A stretch of 64,000 nucleotides of DNA from Chlamydomonas sphaeroides (GCA_001662425.1 BDDC01000330.1:1030-65029); one strand, 5' to 3'. Counted from the stretch's first letter, positions 31,973-42,900 are shown. The notes: generated from the letters alone by a model not told the origin. Numbers and translations: made by a program.

Positions 31973-34900
31973 TCAGTTGCCCTCCTCCACACCGCCAGCC
32001 CCTCTCCCTGGCCCCGCCTCTGCTGCCGCCTGCCCCGCCGCCGCGCCTGCCGCCGTGGCCTCGAGCGCCTCGGCTTCCGCCGGCGCCGCGCCACCGCCTG
32101 CCTCCGGCTCCGCTACCTTTGGCCCTGCGGCTGCCTCCGCCTCCGCGCCCTGCTCTGCCGGCGACCCGCTCCCCACAGCCTCCGCGACAGCACTCGGCCC
32201 GGCGCCCTCGCCCGCCGCCACCTCCGGCTGCGCCGCCGCCTCCGGCCCCAGCCCCGGCTCCCCGTCCTCGTCCTCGTCCTCCGCTGCCGCGCCTGCCGCC
32301 GCCGCCGCCTCCTTGGCGGCCCCCGGCTTCTTCTTCTTCTTCATCACGTATATGAAGATGTTGGGGTGCTGCGCAACGGGGTTTGCAGGGAGGCCCCAGC
32401 GTGAAGGTCGTAAAGCGGCATTAAGGCGTCGGCAGCAAACAGCGGAAAGCGCGGCCGCGACAACGGGGTAGTAAAATTGGACGCTGGTCCGCTGGTCCGC
32501 ACCGTCAGGCCAGGTCAGGCTCCCGCTTTCACAGTCCTTCCCACCTTCCTCTTCCTCTACCTGTCTCTGCCCCTTTCCCCCTTCCCCCTCCTTCCCCCTC
32601 CCTCCCCCTCCTTTCCCCCCACCTGGTACGTGTCGTCCATCTTGCTGTGCGGCACGCTCTTGATGGAGTGCGTGGCGGTGAAGAGCTCCATGAAGCGGCC
32701 CTGCGCCGGGGCAGGGAGAGGCAAGACAGTGTGCGCACAAGGGGGGTGGGTGGGCGGTGTGGGGGCGGTGGGGTCGGCGCCGTGGAGCAGCCCTGCAGCA
32801 GGAAACCCCAAGTCGGCGGGAGTGAGGGACGCGCACAGAGGCGCGCAGGCATGCGCCCCAACGCAGGCGGGGGCAGCGGCAACACAGCCCCTGCTGCCGG
32901 GACCCCAAACCGCTGCCCTCGCCTGCACGCTGTGGGAGCGCAGCTCATTGCACACCACCACTGCGGGGGAGGGAGGCGAGGGCGGCAGGGTGCAGGGCGG
33001 CAGGGTGCAGGGCACAGGGTGGGCAAGGTGCAGGGCAAGCAGGGTGCAGGGCAAGCAGGGTGCAGGGCAAGCAGGGTGCAGGGCAAGCAGGGTGCAGGGC
33101 AAGCAGGGCGCAGGGCGGGGAGGGCAGGGGGCGATGGAGAGGAGCACTCGCCACAGCGCAGTCGCGAGCTGCAGGGCGGGGAGGGGAGGGGGCCCTTGCC
33201 TGCTTCCTGGGGCCCCTGTTCCCCGCCTCCGCCTGACCCTGCGCCCCTGCGCCCGCCCACCCGTGCTCTTGTCGTTGGTCACGTCCATCACGGTGCGGTG
33301 GAAGTGCTCGGTGAGGGTCTCGTGGTAGATGCAGTCGGCGGCAAGCACGAAGTCGTAGGGCGGCTTGAGCGGGGGCGCGTGGCACTGTGGAGGGGGGCAG
33401 GGAAAGGCAGGGAAAGGCAGGGCGACGGCAGGGCGAAGGCAGGGGCATGGGAATGCGGGGCGGTGGGAGGGCGAGGAACGGGGGTGGGGCAAGCGGCCTT
33501 CCTTCCCGTGGTGCACTGCCCCGCACCAGAACTCCAAGCTGCGCCGCTCCGCCACCTGCTCCGGCAGCATCCAGTCCTCCAAACCAAACAACCCAGCCCT
33601 CCTCCCTTTCCTCTCCCCCCCCAAGCCCCACCTGCTCCGGCAGCGTCCAGTCCAGCTCCGCCACCGCCACGCTGCCGGCGCTGTCGGCCCATGTGCCGTG
33701 CTGGTGGCCTGGGGGGGGGGCGGGGGACCAGGGAGGGGCGGGGCCGGGGTGAGGATCAGACACGGCTGCACCGACCGGGGGGCAAGCGGGCACCGAGTGG
33801 CGCTGTCGGCCTATGCGCTGTGTGCTATTTGCCTGGCGCAGGGAGGAGAGGGACTGAGGACCGGGGAGCGGGGAGCGGGGAGCGGGGAGCGGGGACCTGG
33901 GAGGCCATGACGAAGTGAGTTGCGCCTGCCATGGCGCATGGAGCGCCTGCCGGCTGCACCTGTGGGCGACCCCAGCTTGTGCGCACGGCCGTGTTTGGCG
34001 GCCCTGCGCGGCCGCCTCCGCTGCCGCAGCCCCCTCCCGCCCTGCTCACCCCGCGCCAGCCGTATGGCCGCCGGCGACATGTTGGTGTCTGCGTTGATGC
34101 GCAGCAGCCCCAGCACGTCGGCGGTGTCGGTGAGCACCACATCGGCGCCCACCATGGCGAAGGCCATGCCTGGACGGGGAAGGGAGGGGAGGGGAGATTG
34201 GGGAGAGGGGGAGCGGGGAGGGGGAAGGGATGGGGGAGGTGGCGAGGCAGGAAATTGGGTTGCGGGGCGGGCGCGCGGGCCCAGGCCAGGGAGCCAAGTG
34301 CGGGTGTCGTCGCAGCAGCCACCGCAAGTCCCACCGCTCCTCTGCGCCCCCCGCCCAGCACCGCCTCCCCCTGCTCCTCCTGCTGCTGGCCCAGCGCCCC
34401 ACCTGCCAGGCCCATGCCCGCCCCCAGCTCAATGGCCTTCTTGCCGCGGACCTTGGACCGAGCAAAGTCGCCCTTGCGAATGTTCTGTGGAGGGGTTGAG
34501 CAGCCGTGACCGGGAGCGAGGGTACCAAGGGTGGCGCGCAGAGGTTGCCGAGCGAGCGCGGCGCGCAGCCCTGGACCGCGCGGCCCCAATCCTGCCGCGC
34601 TTGGGCTGTCGCGCACCACGGCACCCCTGCCCCTGCCCCTACATCTGTTCTGACGCTGCCCAAACATATCTGCTCCATCCCTGACCGCAGTCCCCGCTCT
34701 CGCCTTCTCAAACCACTTGGCCAGGACCACGCTCGCGTCCCAGACCGTGGTCCCCAGGTGGTCGGAGGAGGGGTCCTGCACGAACCGCAGCTGCGGGAGG
34801 ACAGGGACACGGGGACGGAGCGGGTGTGTGGGGAAGGCGAGCTGCATGGCCGCCAGTGACTGGCCGAGCCCCGGGGCCAGAGGCCCCATCCTCGCGGCGC

Positions 34901-35170
34901 AGGGCAGGCATGCAGACCTGCGCAACCCCGCCGCCGCGGCGGCAGCCCAGCGCGGCCCCCTCCCTCTTGTCGCACCGTGCTGCCGAACACCTCCTGCTCC
35001 ACTAGCGTTGTTTGATGCGTGTTCCACCGCTCCCAACTTTCGGAAGACCTGCGGGCGGCCGGGGTCCCGGGATCCGGGAAGCCAGAGCTCGGCATTGAGG
35101 GGTACGGGCGATGGAGACGGTGGCGTATGCGAGCGCCGGCTGACCTGAACGCGTCCTTCGTTTTAGACAT
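31973..35170 (-). CDS. METTL21-type protein-lysine methyltransferase
   Basis: Seven-beta-strand SAM-dependent methyltransferase of the Methyltransf_16 family. Exons: 35145-35170, 34976-35048, 34704-34790, 34403-34484, 34050-34169, 33632-33708, 33261-33384, 32923-32960, 32623-32700, 31973-32368, giving 366 residues. Motifs in order: GTTVWDASVVLAKWFEK, the SAM loop KKAIELGAGMGLAG, VVLTDTADVLGLLRIN, VAELDW, the DFVLAADCIYHETL catalytic loop, NELRSHSV, and HSKMDDTYQHPNIFIYVM. A run of lysines then leads into a C-terminal tail of about 115 residues rich in Ala, Glu and Gly, which is unusual for the family. Two introns (32701-32922 and 34485-34703) begin with GC. The first intron (35049-35144) is 96 bp and open in frame, so retaining it would add 32 residues. 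The substrate cannot be told from sequence. Confidence 0.85.
33028..33110. repeat. 16-bp minisatellite in methyltransferase intron
   Basis: About five copies of GTGCAGGGCAAGCAGG in tandem in the intron 32961-33260, with related G-rich blocks on each side. Contiguous units with no spacers. Confidence 0.9.
33856..33897. repeat. 7-bp G-rich tandem repeat in methyltransferase intron
   Basis: Four to five copies of GGGGAGC in the intron 33709-34049. Such runs could form G-quadruplexes on the plus strand. Confidence 0.75.
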
Positions 35171-36686
35171 GTTGGTTGCGCCTGTTCGACAGCGGCCGGC
35201 GCCGTGGACAGCCGCGGTGGGCGGAGCGAGGCTTCGGTGTGTCGAGGCGGGTACAGCTTGGGAAGGCGTGCCGCCGGGCAGTGGCGGCGGGAGTGCCTCC
35301 TATGCCCTGTGCGAAGCGAACTACCGTGCTGCTGGAAGTCGGCACTCCCTGACAAACATGAGCATTGCGTGCGCTCGTGTAGCAACAGACTTGATGTTGC
35401 GTCGCGATGGTGCTCCTGGTATTGGGGACAAGTTGCCTGTCTTTGACGAAACGAAGAGTAAATATAATTGCGATCGATGGGGGTAGTCAAGCATGATGCG
35501 TCCTGTATTCGCGTCGACCGATACCCGGCACGCTTTGCCCTGCGTTTCCCCTCGCGGATCAACCGCCTCGAGGCAGCGCGGCTTGTACAACTCCCCATCT
35601 CCTACATATGCAGCTTCTACAGCTCACCGCTCCCCACACTTGCAATGTCGGCGGTGGCAAGGGGCTTCCATTTTTCGGCTGGAGAGTCGGAGCGGCTCTG
35701 CCCGCCGGTCGTTAGCACTGCAATCTGTCCTGTTTGCTAGCCCAAGCAGCGGGTGAGGCGCTGTCACCACAGCAGCCATACTTTAAACATAGAGCATCCA
35801 CAGCAGTGACAGTTTGACGCAAATGGCGCGCCCCGAACACAGGTTACGATGGAGCTGCAAACACACAGCCCCTGGTCTCCCTGGCAAAACACGTGATCCG
35901 AGAACAGCCCCCCGGTCAGACAGCTGGCGTGACAGCACACGTTCCTCAGGGAGGACACGCTATCGGTGCCGCACAAGACGCCACAATGTTCTATCACCAC
36001 TGCCAACAAATAGCTAGGCCCGCCTCACCGCCAAAATACGATGCACCGCACCGGTGATGAAAGGGCGTGCCGCGAGGCGCACAGGAACAGCAGAACGCGC
36101 ACGCCGGAAGCCGAGTGCCGTGCACCCGTCATGCTCATACGTGTACCTTGCTTCACCTGGTTCGCACATCAGAGGCCACCAACCCTTGCATCAGGCCGCA
36201 TGCCCCGCAGCCCAGAACAGGATCGCGGTTACGGGCTCAGGTCCCCAAGCACGCCGCACACATAGTGATCCGAAACAAGCACGCCCGCGTGCATCCGTCG
36301 CAGCCCTCACGCAGCGGCGCTCAACGGTGCCAGGCGCAGACGGCACCAGATCCCGGATCGCGAATCGAGCCACAGCTGCGCACGCGCCGCACGTCCTTGG
36401 GCCATCACGCCCGCTCACGAACATAGCTTCCTCAAAATCGGCATGAATCACGGCGCGGTCAAGAGCGCCCGCCGGGCCAGCATGGCCGCAAACTGTGTGT
36501 ACGGCAACACACATGCAAAACGTATGCATCAAGAGGACTGGAATGCATGCTGCTGTAGTGCCACAAACCCCAACATAACAGGCGACAAGCCAGCGAACGG
36601 TGGCCCCCGAGCCCGCGCTCGCTGCTGTGGGCCGTGGCGAGACCGGGCCTATGGCCGCGGCGACGTCACTTCAGCAGCTCGACGAC
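35171..36686. other. 1.5-kb intergenic region
   Basis: Lies between the methyltransferase start and the stop of the 91-aa gene, both on the minus strand. Base composition is more even than in the exons. I looked for exons on both strands and saw only short chance frames without motifs. The first few hundred bases should be the methyltransferase promoter. Confidence 0.4.
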
Positions 36687-37292
36687 TCAATAGCTATGCC
36701 GCATGCGCTGCAGGATGGCGTGCTGCTCGTCGGTCAGCGTGATGCCGCGCTCCGCCAGCGCCGACAGCGGCATGCGACCCATGAGCACCTGGCACGTGGG
36801 GCGGGAGGGACGACGGTGGGCACACCAAGCAGAGGAGGCTCGGCGTGGCGTGGCAGGGCGCGCTGCGGTTCAGCAGGTAGCGCCTCGTGGCGGTGGGTGG
36901 GCCACCTGGCGTGCCCAGGCGGTGTGGTACCGAGGTGTGCACGACCCGATTGAAAGCCGCTGCAACTATGTGCGGCCGGGGCCCGAGCGGGCACGCCCAC
37001 CTTCTCAAACAGCGACATCCCCGCGGCTGCCTTCTGCTTGCGCTGGTCGTCACCCTCCTCAGCACCCGGCAGCTCGGGCTGCTGCCACGCGGCGACCTTC
37101 GGCCGAGGGCGCGGGGAGGGGAGGTGGACGAGCATTCGCGGCGCTGGTTGGGAGCAACCACGCGGAACTTGTGGACCAACAACCTGGCTACGACATGGTA
37201 AACAGTAGGCTCACCGCAGCGCCCTCGCGCCGCGCTCGCACACGCTTGCCGGGCACCGAATGCAGTTCGGTCGCTGCTTCGCAGGCCTCCAT
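36687..37292 (-). CDS. Small conserved-looking protein, 91 aa, unknown
   Basis: Three exons (37215-37292, 37001-37096, 36687-36788) that all join in phase 0 with good GTGAGC and GTGGGC donors. The protein starts MEACEAATELHSVPGKRVRA. Its middle contains QQPELPGAEEGDDQRKQK and it ends with MPLSALAERGITLTDEQHAI, then QRMRHSY. The C-terminal third looks like a compact helix-turn-helix with regular leucine spacing. There is no signal peptide or membrane segment. The start is the only ATG upstream in frame with a donor. I do not recognise the family. It is divergent from the 126-aa gene, separated by 328 bp, suggesting co-expression. Confidence 0.62.
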
Positions 37293-37620
37293 GAGGTTAA
37301 ATCTTATATGTTTTGAAGGTTGTTTTGGCCAGGCGTTTGCAGGAGTGCGTCTCTGCCGGTTTAAAGTTGCACGGCTGCATCGGCACCAACACGCCAGTGA
37401 CCGGCTCCATACTCAACGGCAAACATAAGCGAATTGCGGTGCACTTCATAACCAGCGTTCTCCGACCCCACCCACTCCCCGCATTGTCGCCACATCCGCT
37501 GGACGACGCACAATCAGTGCCTGCTCATACTAGCCGCCTAGGTTCCCCGGCGCAAGCTCTACATCCACAAGGAGCCTCAGCTACATAACAGCCGCTCATT
37601 GCAACTCGCGGCGCGGCGGC
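37293..37620. promoter_or_regulatory. Divergent promoter of two small genes
   Basis: 328 bases between the ATGs of the 91-aa (-) and 126-aa (+) genes. The right half, about 37490-37620, recurs with the start of the + gene at 42728-42900, so it is part of a duplicated segment. Confidence 0.5.
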
Positions 37621-38516
37621 ATGGCTGCGCCCCCCGCCGGGGCCGCCAACCCCTGGGGCCCCTCCACCTCGGCCCCCGTCTCGGGCGTCTTCGTGGACGC
37701 TGTCACGGGCCGGCATGCCAGCACCTCGGCCGCCGACCTCCTCGCCACGCGGCGCCTGACGTACGACAAGCACTACGGCTGGACGTGAGTGCGGGCTGCG
37801 GAGAAATTGGTCGAGTGGGTCCCGCCTCGTTCGTGCGAGCCATGCTCCCACGCGCCACGGCCAAACCCCAACTGCATCGCCACGGCCCGCCACGCGCACA
37901 TGGCTACAAAGTCCCTGGCATGAGGCGCTTGTGGCAATAAGCGCGTGCATGCCGTGCTCCACACCACTCTGCCGCCCGCGGCCCGCAGCTATGACGCGTG
38001 GGTCGACGACGCCGCGCGCTACGCCCTGGCTGGAGCCAACGGCAGGTGCGCATTGTGCCGCTGTGTCTGTCTGCACATGGCTGGGCTAGGGATCTGTGGG
38101 GCAGTGCCGTGCGGAGGAGGCCAGCTGTGGCTGCCAAGGCGGCGCCGCGGCGGACTGGCTGTACATGCATGTGGGTCGGCGACAGCAACCCGTTGAGAAA
38201 GGGACGAACCCCCGCGCCGGCAGTGCGCATACTGCAGTCCACGGGCGGCTGCACTTACCTTGCCTCCAAGCGTGCCCTGCTGCGCCCTGCCGTCTTGCTG
38301 ACCAGCCCGCGCCTCCGGCCCCCGTGCGCTGCCCATCGCCCAACCACCCGGCCCAGGTTCTCGCTGCCCGCACTGGCCAAGGGCCTGACGGCCACGCTGT
38401 CGCAGGCGGCGGGCTCTGCGGCGCTGCTGCTGCAGCAGCACGGGCAGCAGCTGGCGGCCAGGCTGCCGGGGCAGGGGCAAGGGCAGGAGGCGGGGCAGGG
38501 CCAGGGCCCGGCATGA
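37621..38516 (+). CDS. Small protein, 126 aa, unknown
   Basis: Three exons (37621-37784, 37989-38045, 38357-38516) close in phase. The protein begins MAAPPAGAANPWGP. The central conserved-looking block contains GVFVDAVTGRHASTSAADLL and TYDKHYGWTYDAWVDDAARY. It continues with FSLPALAKGLTATLSQAAGS and ends in a Gln/Gly-rich tail. No catalytic motif or signal peptide is evident. The family is not recognised. Its 5' flank and first 20 or so codons are duplicated near 42.8 kb, so the gene is part of a locally unstable region. Confidence 0.65.
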
Positions 38517-38827
38517 ACATAGGCGTGAGGACAGCGACAGCGGCGGGCGTGAGGGCAGGCAGGAGGGCAGGGGCAGGGTGACATGGGCACAGGCGTGAGG
38601 CAGGGCAGGGGTGAGTGCAACGGCAGCTGTGAGAGAAGGTGTAGGGTCAAGCGTAAGGGCAGCGGCACAGGCAGGCGTGAGGGCAGCGGACAGGGGCAGG
38701 CCCGGAACGCTGCTGCGCTGAGGAGCTGCGGTGCCTATGGTGGCGAGCGATGGTGGTTAGGTGGTAGTGCGGACGCGTGAAGCCGCCGGGCAGGCAGTGG
38801 CAGGCGAGCACCGTACTGGCTCACAGG

Positions 38828-39610
38828 CATGTTGGCTAATTCTCTCAAGCTGTCATGCTTGGAGGCAACGGCGCCGAAACGCGCCGCAGGGGTGCCGTGT
38901 GGGCATTTGAGAGTGTCTCGCCGCCGGGTTGCGCAAACTGACCAGCGGTCACGAGAGTTCTACTTAATCGCCATGCGCAGCTTCCCGCCCCATACATACA
39001 CATGTTACCAATTTTCTGAACACACACGTCGTACGCTGACGTACGGGTGTCTCCAACCTTGCATCCGCCGGCGCGCACGACACCAGGCACCAGGCTTCCG
39101 CCGCCGCCTGCAGCCAGGCCCCAAACCAACGGGTCATGGCAATCGTGCTCCCGAGCATCAAGTCGAGCCCCAACAACCGCAACAGCCCCAGGCTCATGGC
39201 ATGTGCACATGAGTGACAACAGGTTTTCAGTGCTGTCCCGAACACCGCGCCCACTCGTGCCGCGAGTCAATACTACATCCTCATGCATTCGAGCACCGAC
39301 GACTTAGTCACGGCAATAGCGCCCAAGCGCGCCGCAGACACGTCGGCCAGATTGCCAGAAGGCCCCGGGGTACTCGTTTTCGCAGGCTTACACCCCTGGC
39401 GTCGCCTTAGTTTTCCATATACGCACGCCGCTCCGCGGGCACACATGTTTAGCGTTCCCGTCGCGCGCGGCCTCCGCCGTCCGTCGTCCGCTGTCGTCCA
39501 GATGGCCCCGACCCGGCATCGGCCGGCGCGCACGAGGCACGACTCCCGGGGCCTCCGGCCGCTAACAGCCAGGCCCCATCATCACGACGAATTTGCTTCC
39601 GAACCGCTGC
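38828..39610. repeat. Diverged tandem duplication, period about 450 bp
   Basis: GCGCCGAAACGCGCCGCAG at 38871 recurs as GCGCCCAAGCGCGCCGCAG at 39319. GCATCCGCCGGCGCGCACGA at 39061 recurs as GCATCGGCCGGCGCGCACGA at 39516, and CAGCCAGGCCCC follows in both. The offsets of 448 and 455 agree, so this is one old duplication with small indels. Confidence 0.65.
38985..39035 (+). repeat. Dispersed repeat, copy 6 (tail only)
   Basis: ACACATGTTACCAATTTTCT followed by GAACACACAC resembles the 3' part of copies 1 and 3. The only copy seen far from an exon. Confidence 0.5.
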
Positions 39611-40209
39611 GCTCCCACCGCGCGGTCAGCACCGCACCCGACCAAGCAACGGCGACTTGCGACTCTCAGCCGCCGCCGCCGGTCGCGCAAGACCGCAGCT
39701 CCACTTAGGAGAGGGCGTCTACGCTGATGTCCGCAACACCATTGTGACCGCTCGCGGCAGCGACTTGGCCCGGCAGGGAGCCCGGTTTGATGCCCAGATG
39801 CAGGCTCTGGGGTCGTACGAGTGTGAGCAGCCAGCTTTAAGGGGGTCGGCAGGTCGGCGGCAACGTCGGACAGGGGCAATGGGCGCTACAGGTACAGCGG
39901 CGGAGCCGAAGAAGTGTTCAAGGTGGTTGTAGGAAGGAGGCCTCCTGGCGGCAGGCGGCGTCGCGTGTGTGTGCGTGTGTGTTGGGGGGTGGGCGTGCGG
40001 GAACAGGGCATCCGCGTTTGGAAGGGAAGAAGTGAAGCCAGAAAACTGTTTCGAGGGGTTTCATGACACTCGACGTCACGAGCCTGTGGCCTGCATCTCT
40101 ACGAGCGCATCAGGTCGCATGTGTTTTGTGTTTGCGGGGGTCGCGGGGTTCCATGCGGGCTGCGCGGCGCACCTATGCCGTGCACGACAGAGCCAACCAA
40201 GCCACCCAC

Positions 40210-42425
40210 CCGCGTCTGCAGTTCCGGGTCAGCCCTGTGGCGCCGCAGCGAGAGCACCGCCGCCTCATCTCCCTGGGAGGAAGGGTGCCAGGTGCGTCTG
40301 ACGTCGCGCGGCGGCGGCGCGGGCTCGACAGCTGCTGCAGCGAACTGCAGCATCGCCCCTTCCACTATGCAGCCCTCAAGCCCGCCGCCTCGCCGCATGC
40401 CCTTGGCCCACAAACGGACCCTCCCTACCCGGTGGCAGGCGAAGTGCAGCGGCGCCCAGCCCGAGGACTGGGGTCAGGAGACAGGGGGCGGTTGGGGCAG
40501 GGTCAACGCACGAGGGCAACAGTTTGTGAGGCAAATGATTGCTTCCCTGCGCCCCCCAGCTGCCAGCCCTGCGCCCCACCTGCACCATGTGGTTGGGGTC
40601 CGCCCCCTGCCGCAGCAGCAGCTCCAGCAGCTCGAACCTGCACCCCGCCTCGCACGCCAGGCTGAGAGCCGTGTGGCCGGAGGACTGCGCGCCGAGCGAG
40701 GGCGCCGAGGTGGGCGGGGCGGGCAGCGTCAGACGGCCGTGACGGCACGTAGCATCGCACAGCCTCACGCGGCAGCAGGGTGGGGGCGGTGCGGGACCTC
40801 GCAGCCTGCACCTGCTAGCAGGGCAGCAGCCCTGAGCATGCGCCCCCTGCAAACCCTGCACTGTACGCTGCCCACACACCGCAGCCCACACACCCAGCCA
40901 CCGCGCTGGTGGCGTTGACGTCGGCTCCCAGCCGCAGCAGCTCCTCCACGATGACGAAGGCGCCCCGTTGGCTGGCTCGCATCAGCAGACTGCAGCCCTC
41001 CTGCATCGCCATGCAGTAGACGTAAGGTATCCTTGAGCAAGGATGATGCTGACGGCGCCTTGGAAGGGGATGCAGAACAAGATCCCCGTTCGCGGCGGCG
41101 ATCGCTCGTGTTCGCGCCGGGCGGCCTGCTGGGCGCCACCGCGCGCACCTACCGGGTCCCGGGTCCCGGGCGTCGATCTGTTTCCGCGGCAGCTCCTTCA
41201 GCTGCATCAGCATCCAGTCGTATCCACGGTCATCGCCGCCGTCATCGCCGGCCGCTGCACCTGTTGCCGCCAGGGCCGCGAAGAGTTCATCGAGCGACGC
41301 CGGGCCGGGGTACCGCTGCGGCAGGTAGGCCGAGCAGGGACACGAGCAGGGTAGCACTCAGACGGATGGGCGGACGTGGGGCGCTACAGAAGGTCCAGCA
41401 GCCGGAGGTTCCGCAGCTCGCTCTGCGCCGTTGCTATCTACCAACAGCAGGGCCGCGGCGAAGCCTTTTCGAGGAGAAGAATTTTACCCGAGGAGATTAT
41501 GTGTGTGCGTGGTGCGACATCTCCCACCCCCGTCCGAAGGGGGCGGCTATGGTGCCTCCGTCGTCCGGAGGGGTGGGAACATGGTGCGCGGCTCGGCAAG
41601 GGCATAGGCGTCCGGCAGGGGTCCGGCCACGGTCCAGCCACGCGGTCGAACTGCACAAAGCCCGTGTGTGGTGGAGTGGCGGGGACAAGGCTAGAGTAAG
41701 GGACGCCGCGCCGCGAGGCGCCACTGGGGTTGCCGACGGAGGCGGCCGCGAGCACACAACCAGCAGATCCCTTCCTCACCTCCTCCTCTTTGACGTTACC
41801 AATCCTGTTGTGTGTGAGCACCTGCAAGTTGCTGGCCAGGGGACCCAGGCTGGTGGACAGGGCGCGTGTGCGGCGGACTTGATGGCATCCAGGTCGGAGC
41901 CAGCGGGGCGAGGCGGTAGGGGCCGGTGGGAGCTCCGCAGGTCGCTCTGTAGCAAATCCCGTCCGGTTGTGACAGTTTGCGGCTATCTAGCGCACCAGAG
42001 AGCACCAGGCCGCCCTGGGTGCGGTTGGCCAGGTGCACGATCGCTTTGTGGCAGCGCATAATCACTCGCTCGATGCTCTGCGGAGCGGGAGGACGCGGGG
42101 GGCCACCGGCAAGCTGCGTCAGGCCGTGCCAGGCTACGGTACCCCTCGGCGGAGCCTCGGTTTGGGCGCGTGCCTCCGTCGGCGGTCGCCTGCGGTCGTC
42201 AGCACCCCTGCCGCTGCCCGCCATTCCATGCGTGCCCCAGCGTGCTCTCTTTACTTAGCCTGACGTTTGCCTCGAGCTCTTCCAGGACGGACGTGTCAAG
42301 GCCCTCCCCCAAGATCATTTCCTCGTGGCAAATTGCTCTATCCGCGACATCGATTGCGCGCCACACGCTTTCCATCGTTTTTGTGAGAACGGGCTTGTCG
42401 CGCTCTAGGCCTGGTAGGTTGTTTA
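40210..42425 (-). pseudogene. Decayed paralogue of the MLKL-like/ankyrin gene
   Basis: Parallels the intact gene at 43228-46743 exon by exon. N-terminal pieces: NLPGLERDKPVLTKTMESVW near 42.4 kb; SIERVIMRCHKAIVHLANRT at 41996-42077; SDLDAIKS near 41.88 kb; SELRNLRLLDLL near 41.4 kb; DELFAALAATG to 41153. Ankyrin exons: 40902-41000, 40580-40684, 40429-40467, 40210-40272. Damage is specific. The acceptor before SDLDAIKS reads CTG instead of CAG (41902). A two-base gain at about 41865 shifts the frame before LSTSLGPLASNL. TAG at 41384-41386 follows ELRNLRLLDLL, and the coiled-coil exons are not recognisable. The start and the terminal exon are missing. The ankyrin exons keep the same lengths as the active copy (99, 39, 63), plus one extra 105-bp repeat exon. 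Confidence 0.75.
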
Positions 42426-42727
42426 TGGTGGGGCGAGGGCACCATGAGGGATACCATGGATACCTTCGAGGCGCACACAGTATCCTGTGGAAAGCCCATC
42501 CCGGCCCTTCCCGGCTCCCCCATGCTGCCCATCGACTGCCCTGACAGCCACGCACACGATACCGCGTGGCCCGCACGGGGGTACCACGCGCGGCACGCGG
42601 GGCACCGTTGGCGGCACCTGCACCGGCTGAACCAAAGAGCTGACGAGAACGACAGGCAATGCCTAGACGAACGAGCTACGCTGCAAAGCATGCAGCGTTT
42701 GCCGACCCTAACCAGTCTCCGGACCGT

Positions 42728-42900
42728 CGCCATCTCATCCGCCGGACGACGCATAATCGTGCCGCTCATACTGGCCGCCTAGGCTCTCCAGCGCAAGCTC
42801 TACATCCACAAGGAGACTCTGCCACATTATAGCCGCCCACTGTACTCGCTGCGCGCCGGCATGGCTGCGCCCCCGCCCGGGGCTTCCAACCCCGCCCCGG
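42728..42900 (+). pseudogene. Duplicated 5' end of the 126-aa gene
   Basis: Strongly similar to 37490-37660. Shared runs include GCAAGCTCTACATCCACAAG and CATGGCTGCGCCCCC. The ATG at about 42861 begins MAAPPPGASNP, against MAAPPAGAANP in the intact gene, then similarity fades. Later exons are absent, so this is a promoter plus first-exon fragment. Confidence 0.75.

Larger units (their letters stand above)
38517..40209. other. Repeat-rich region without a supported gene
   Basis: It begins with a G-rich imperfect repeat (CAGGCGTGAGG-type units, 38517-38700) that may be the 3' UTR of the 126-aa gene. A copy of the dispersed intron repeat and a diverged tandem duplication follow, listed separately. 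Short frames near 39.7 kb lack motifs and splice support. Confidence 0.45.

Noticed and set aside
35764..36009. Cysteine-rich minus-strand frame that recalls the repeats of the secreted protein
   Set aside because: Cysteine spacing does not fit the CC...GC pattern, and no signal peptide or splice sites support it.
39657..39932. Possible 91-residue plus-strand gene near 39.7 kb
   Set aside because: Starts without a good ATG context, has no motif or splice partner and lies beside a repeat.
42438..42769. First exon of the decayed ankyrin copy extending to 42769
   Set aside because: The frame upstream of NLPGLERD shows no similarity to the live gene's first exon, so homology was stopped at about 42425.
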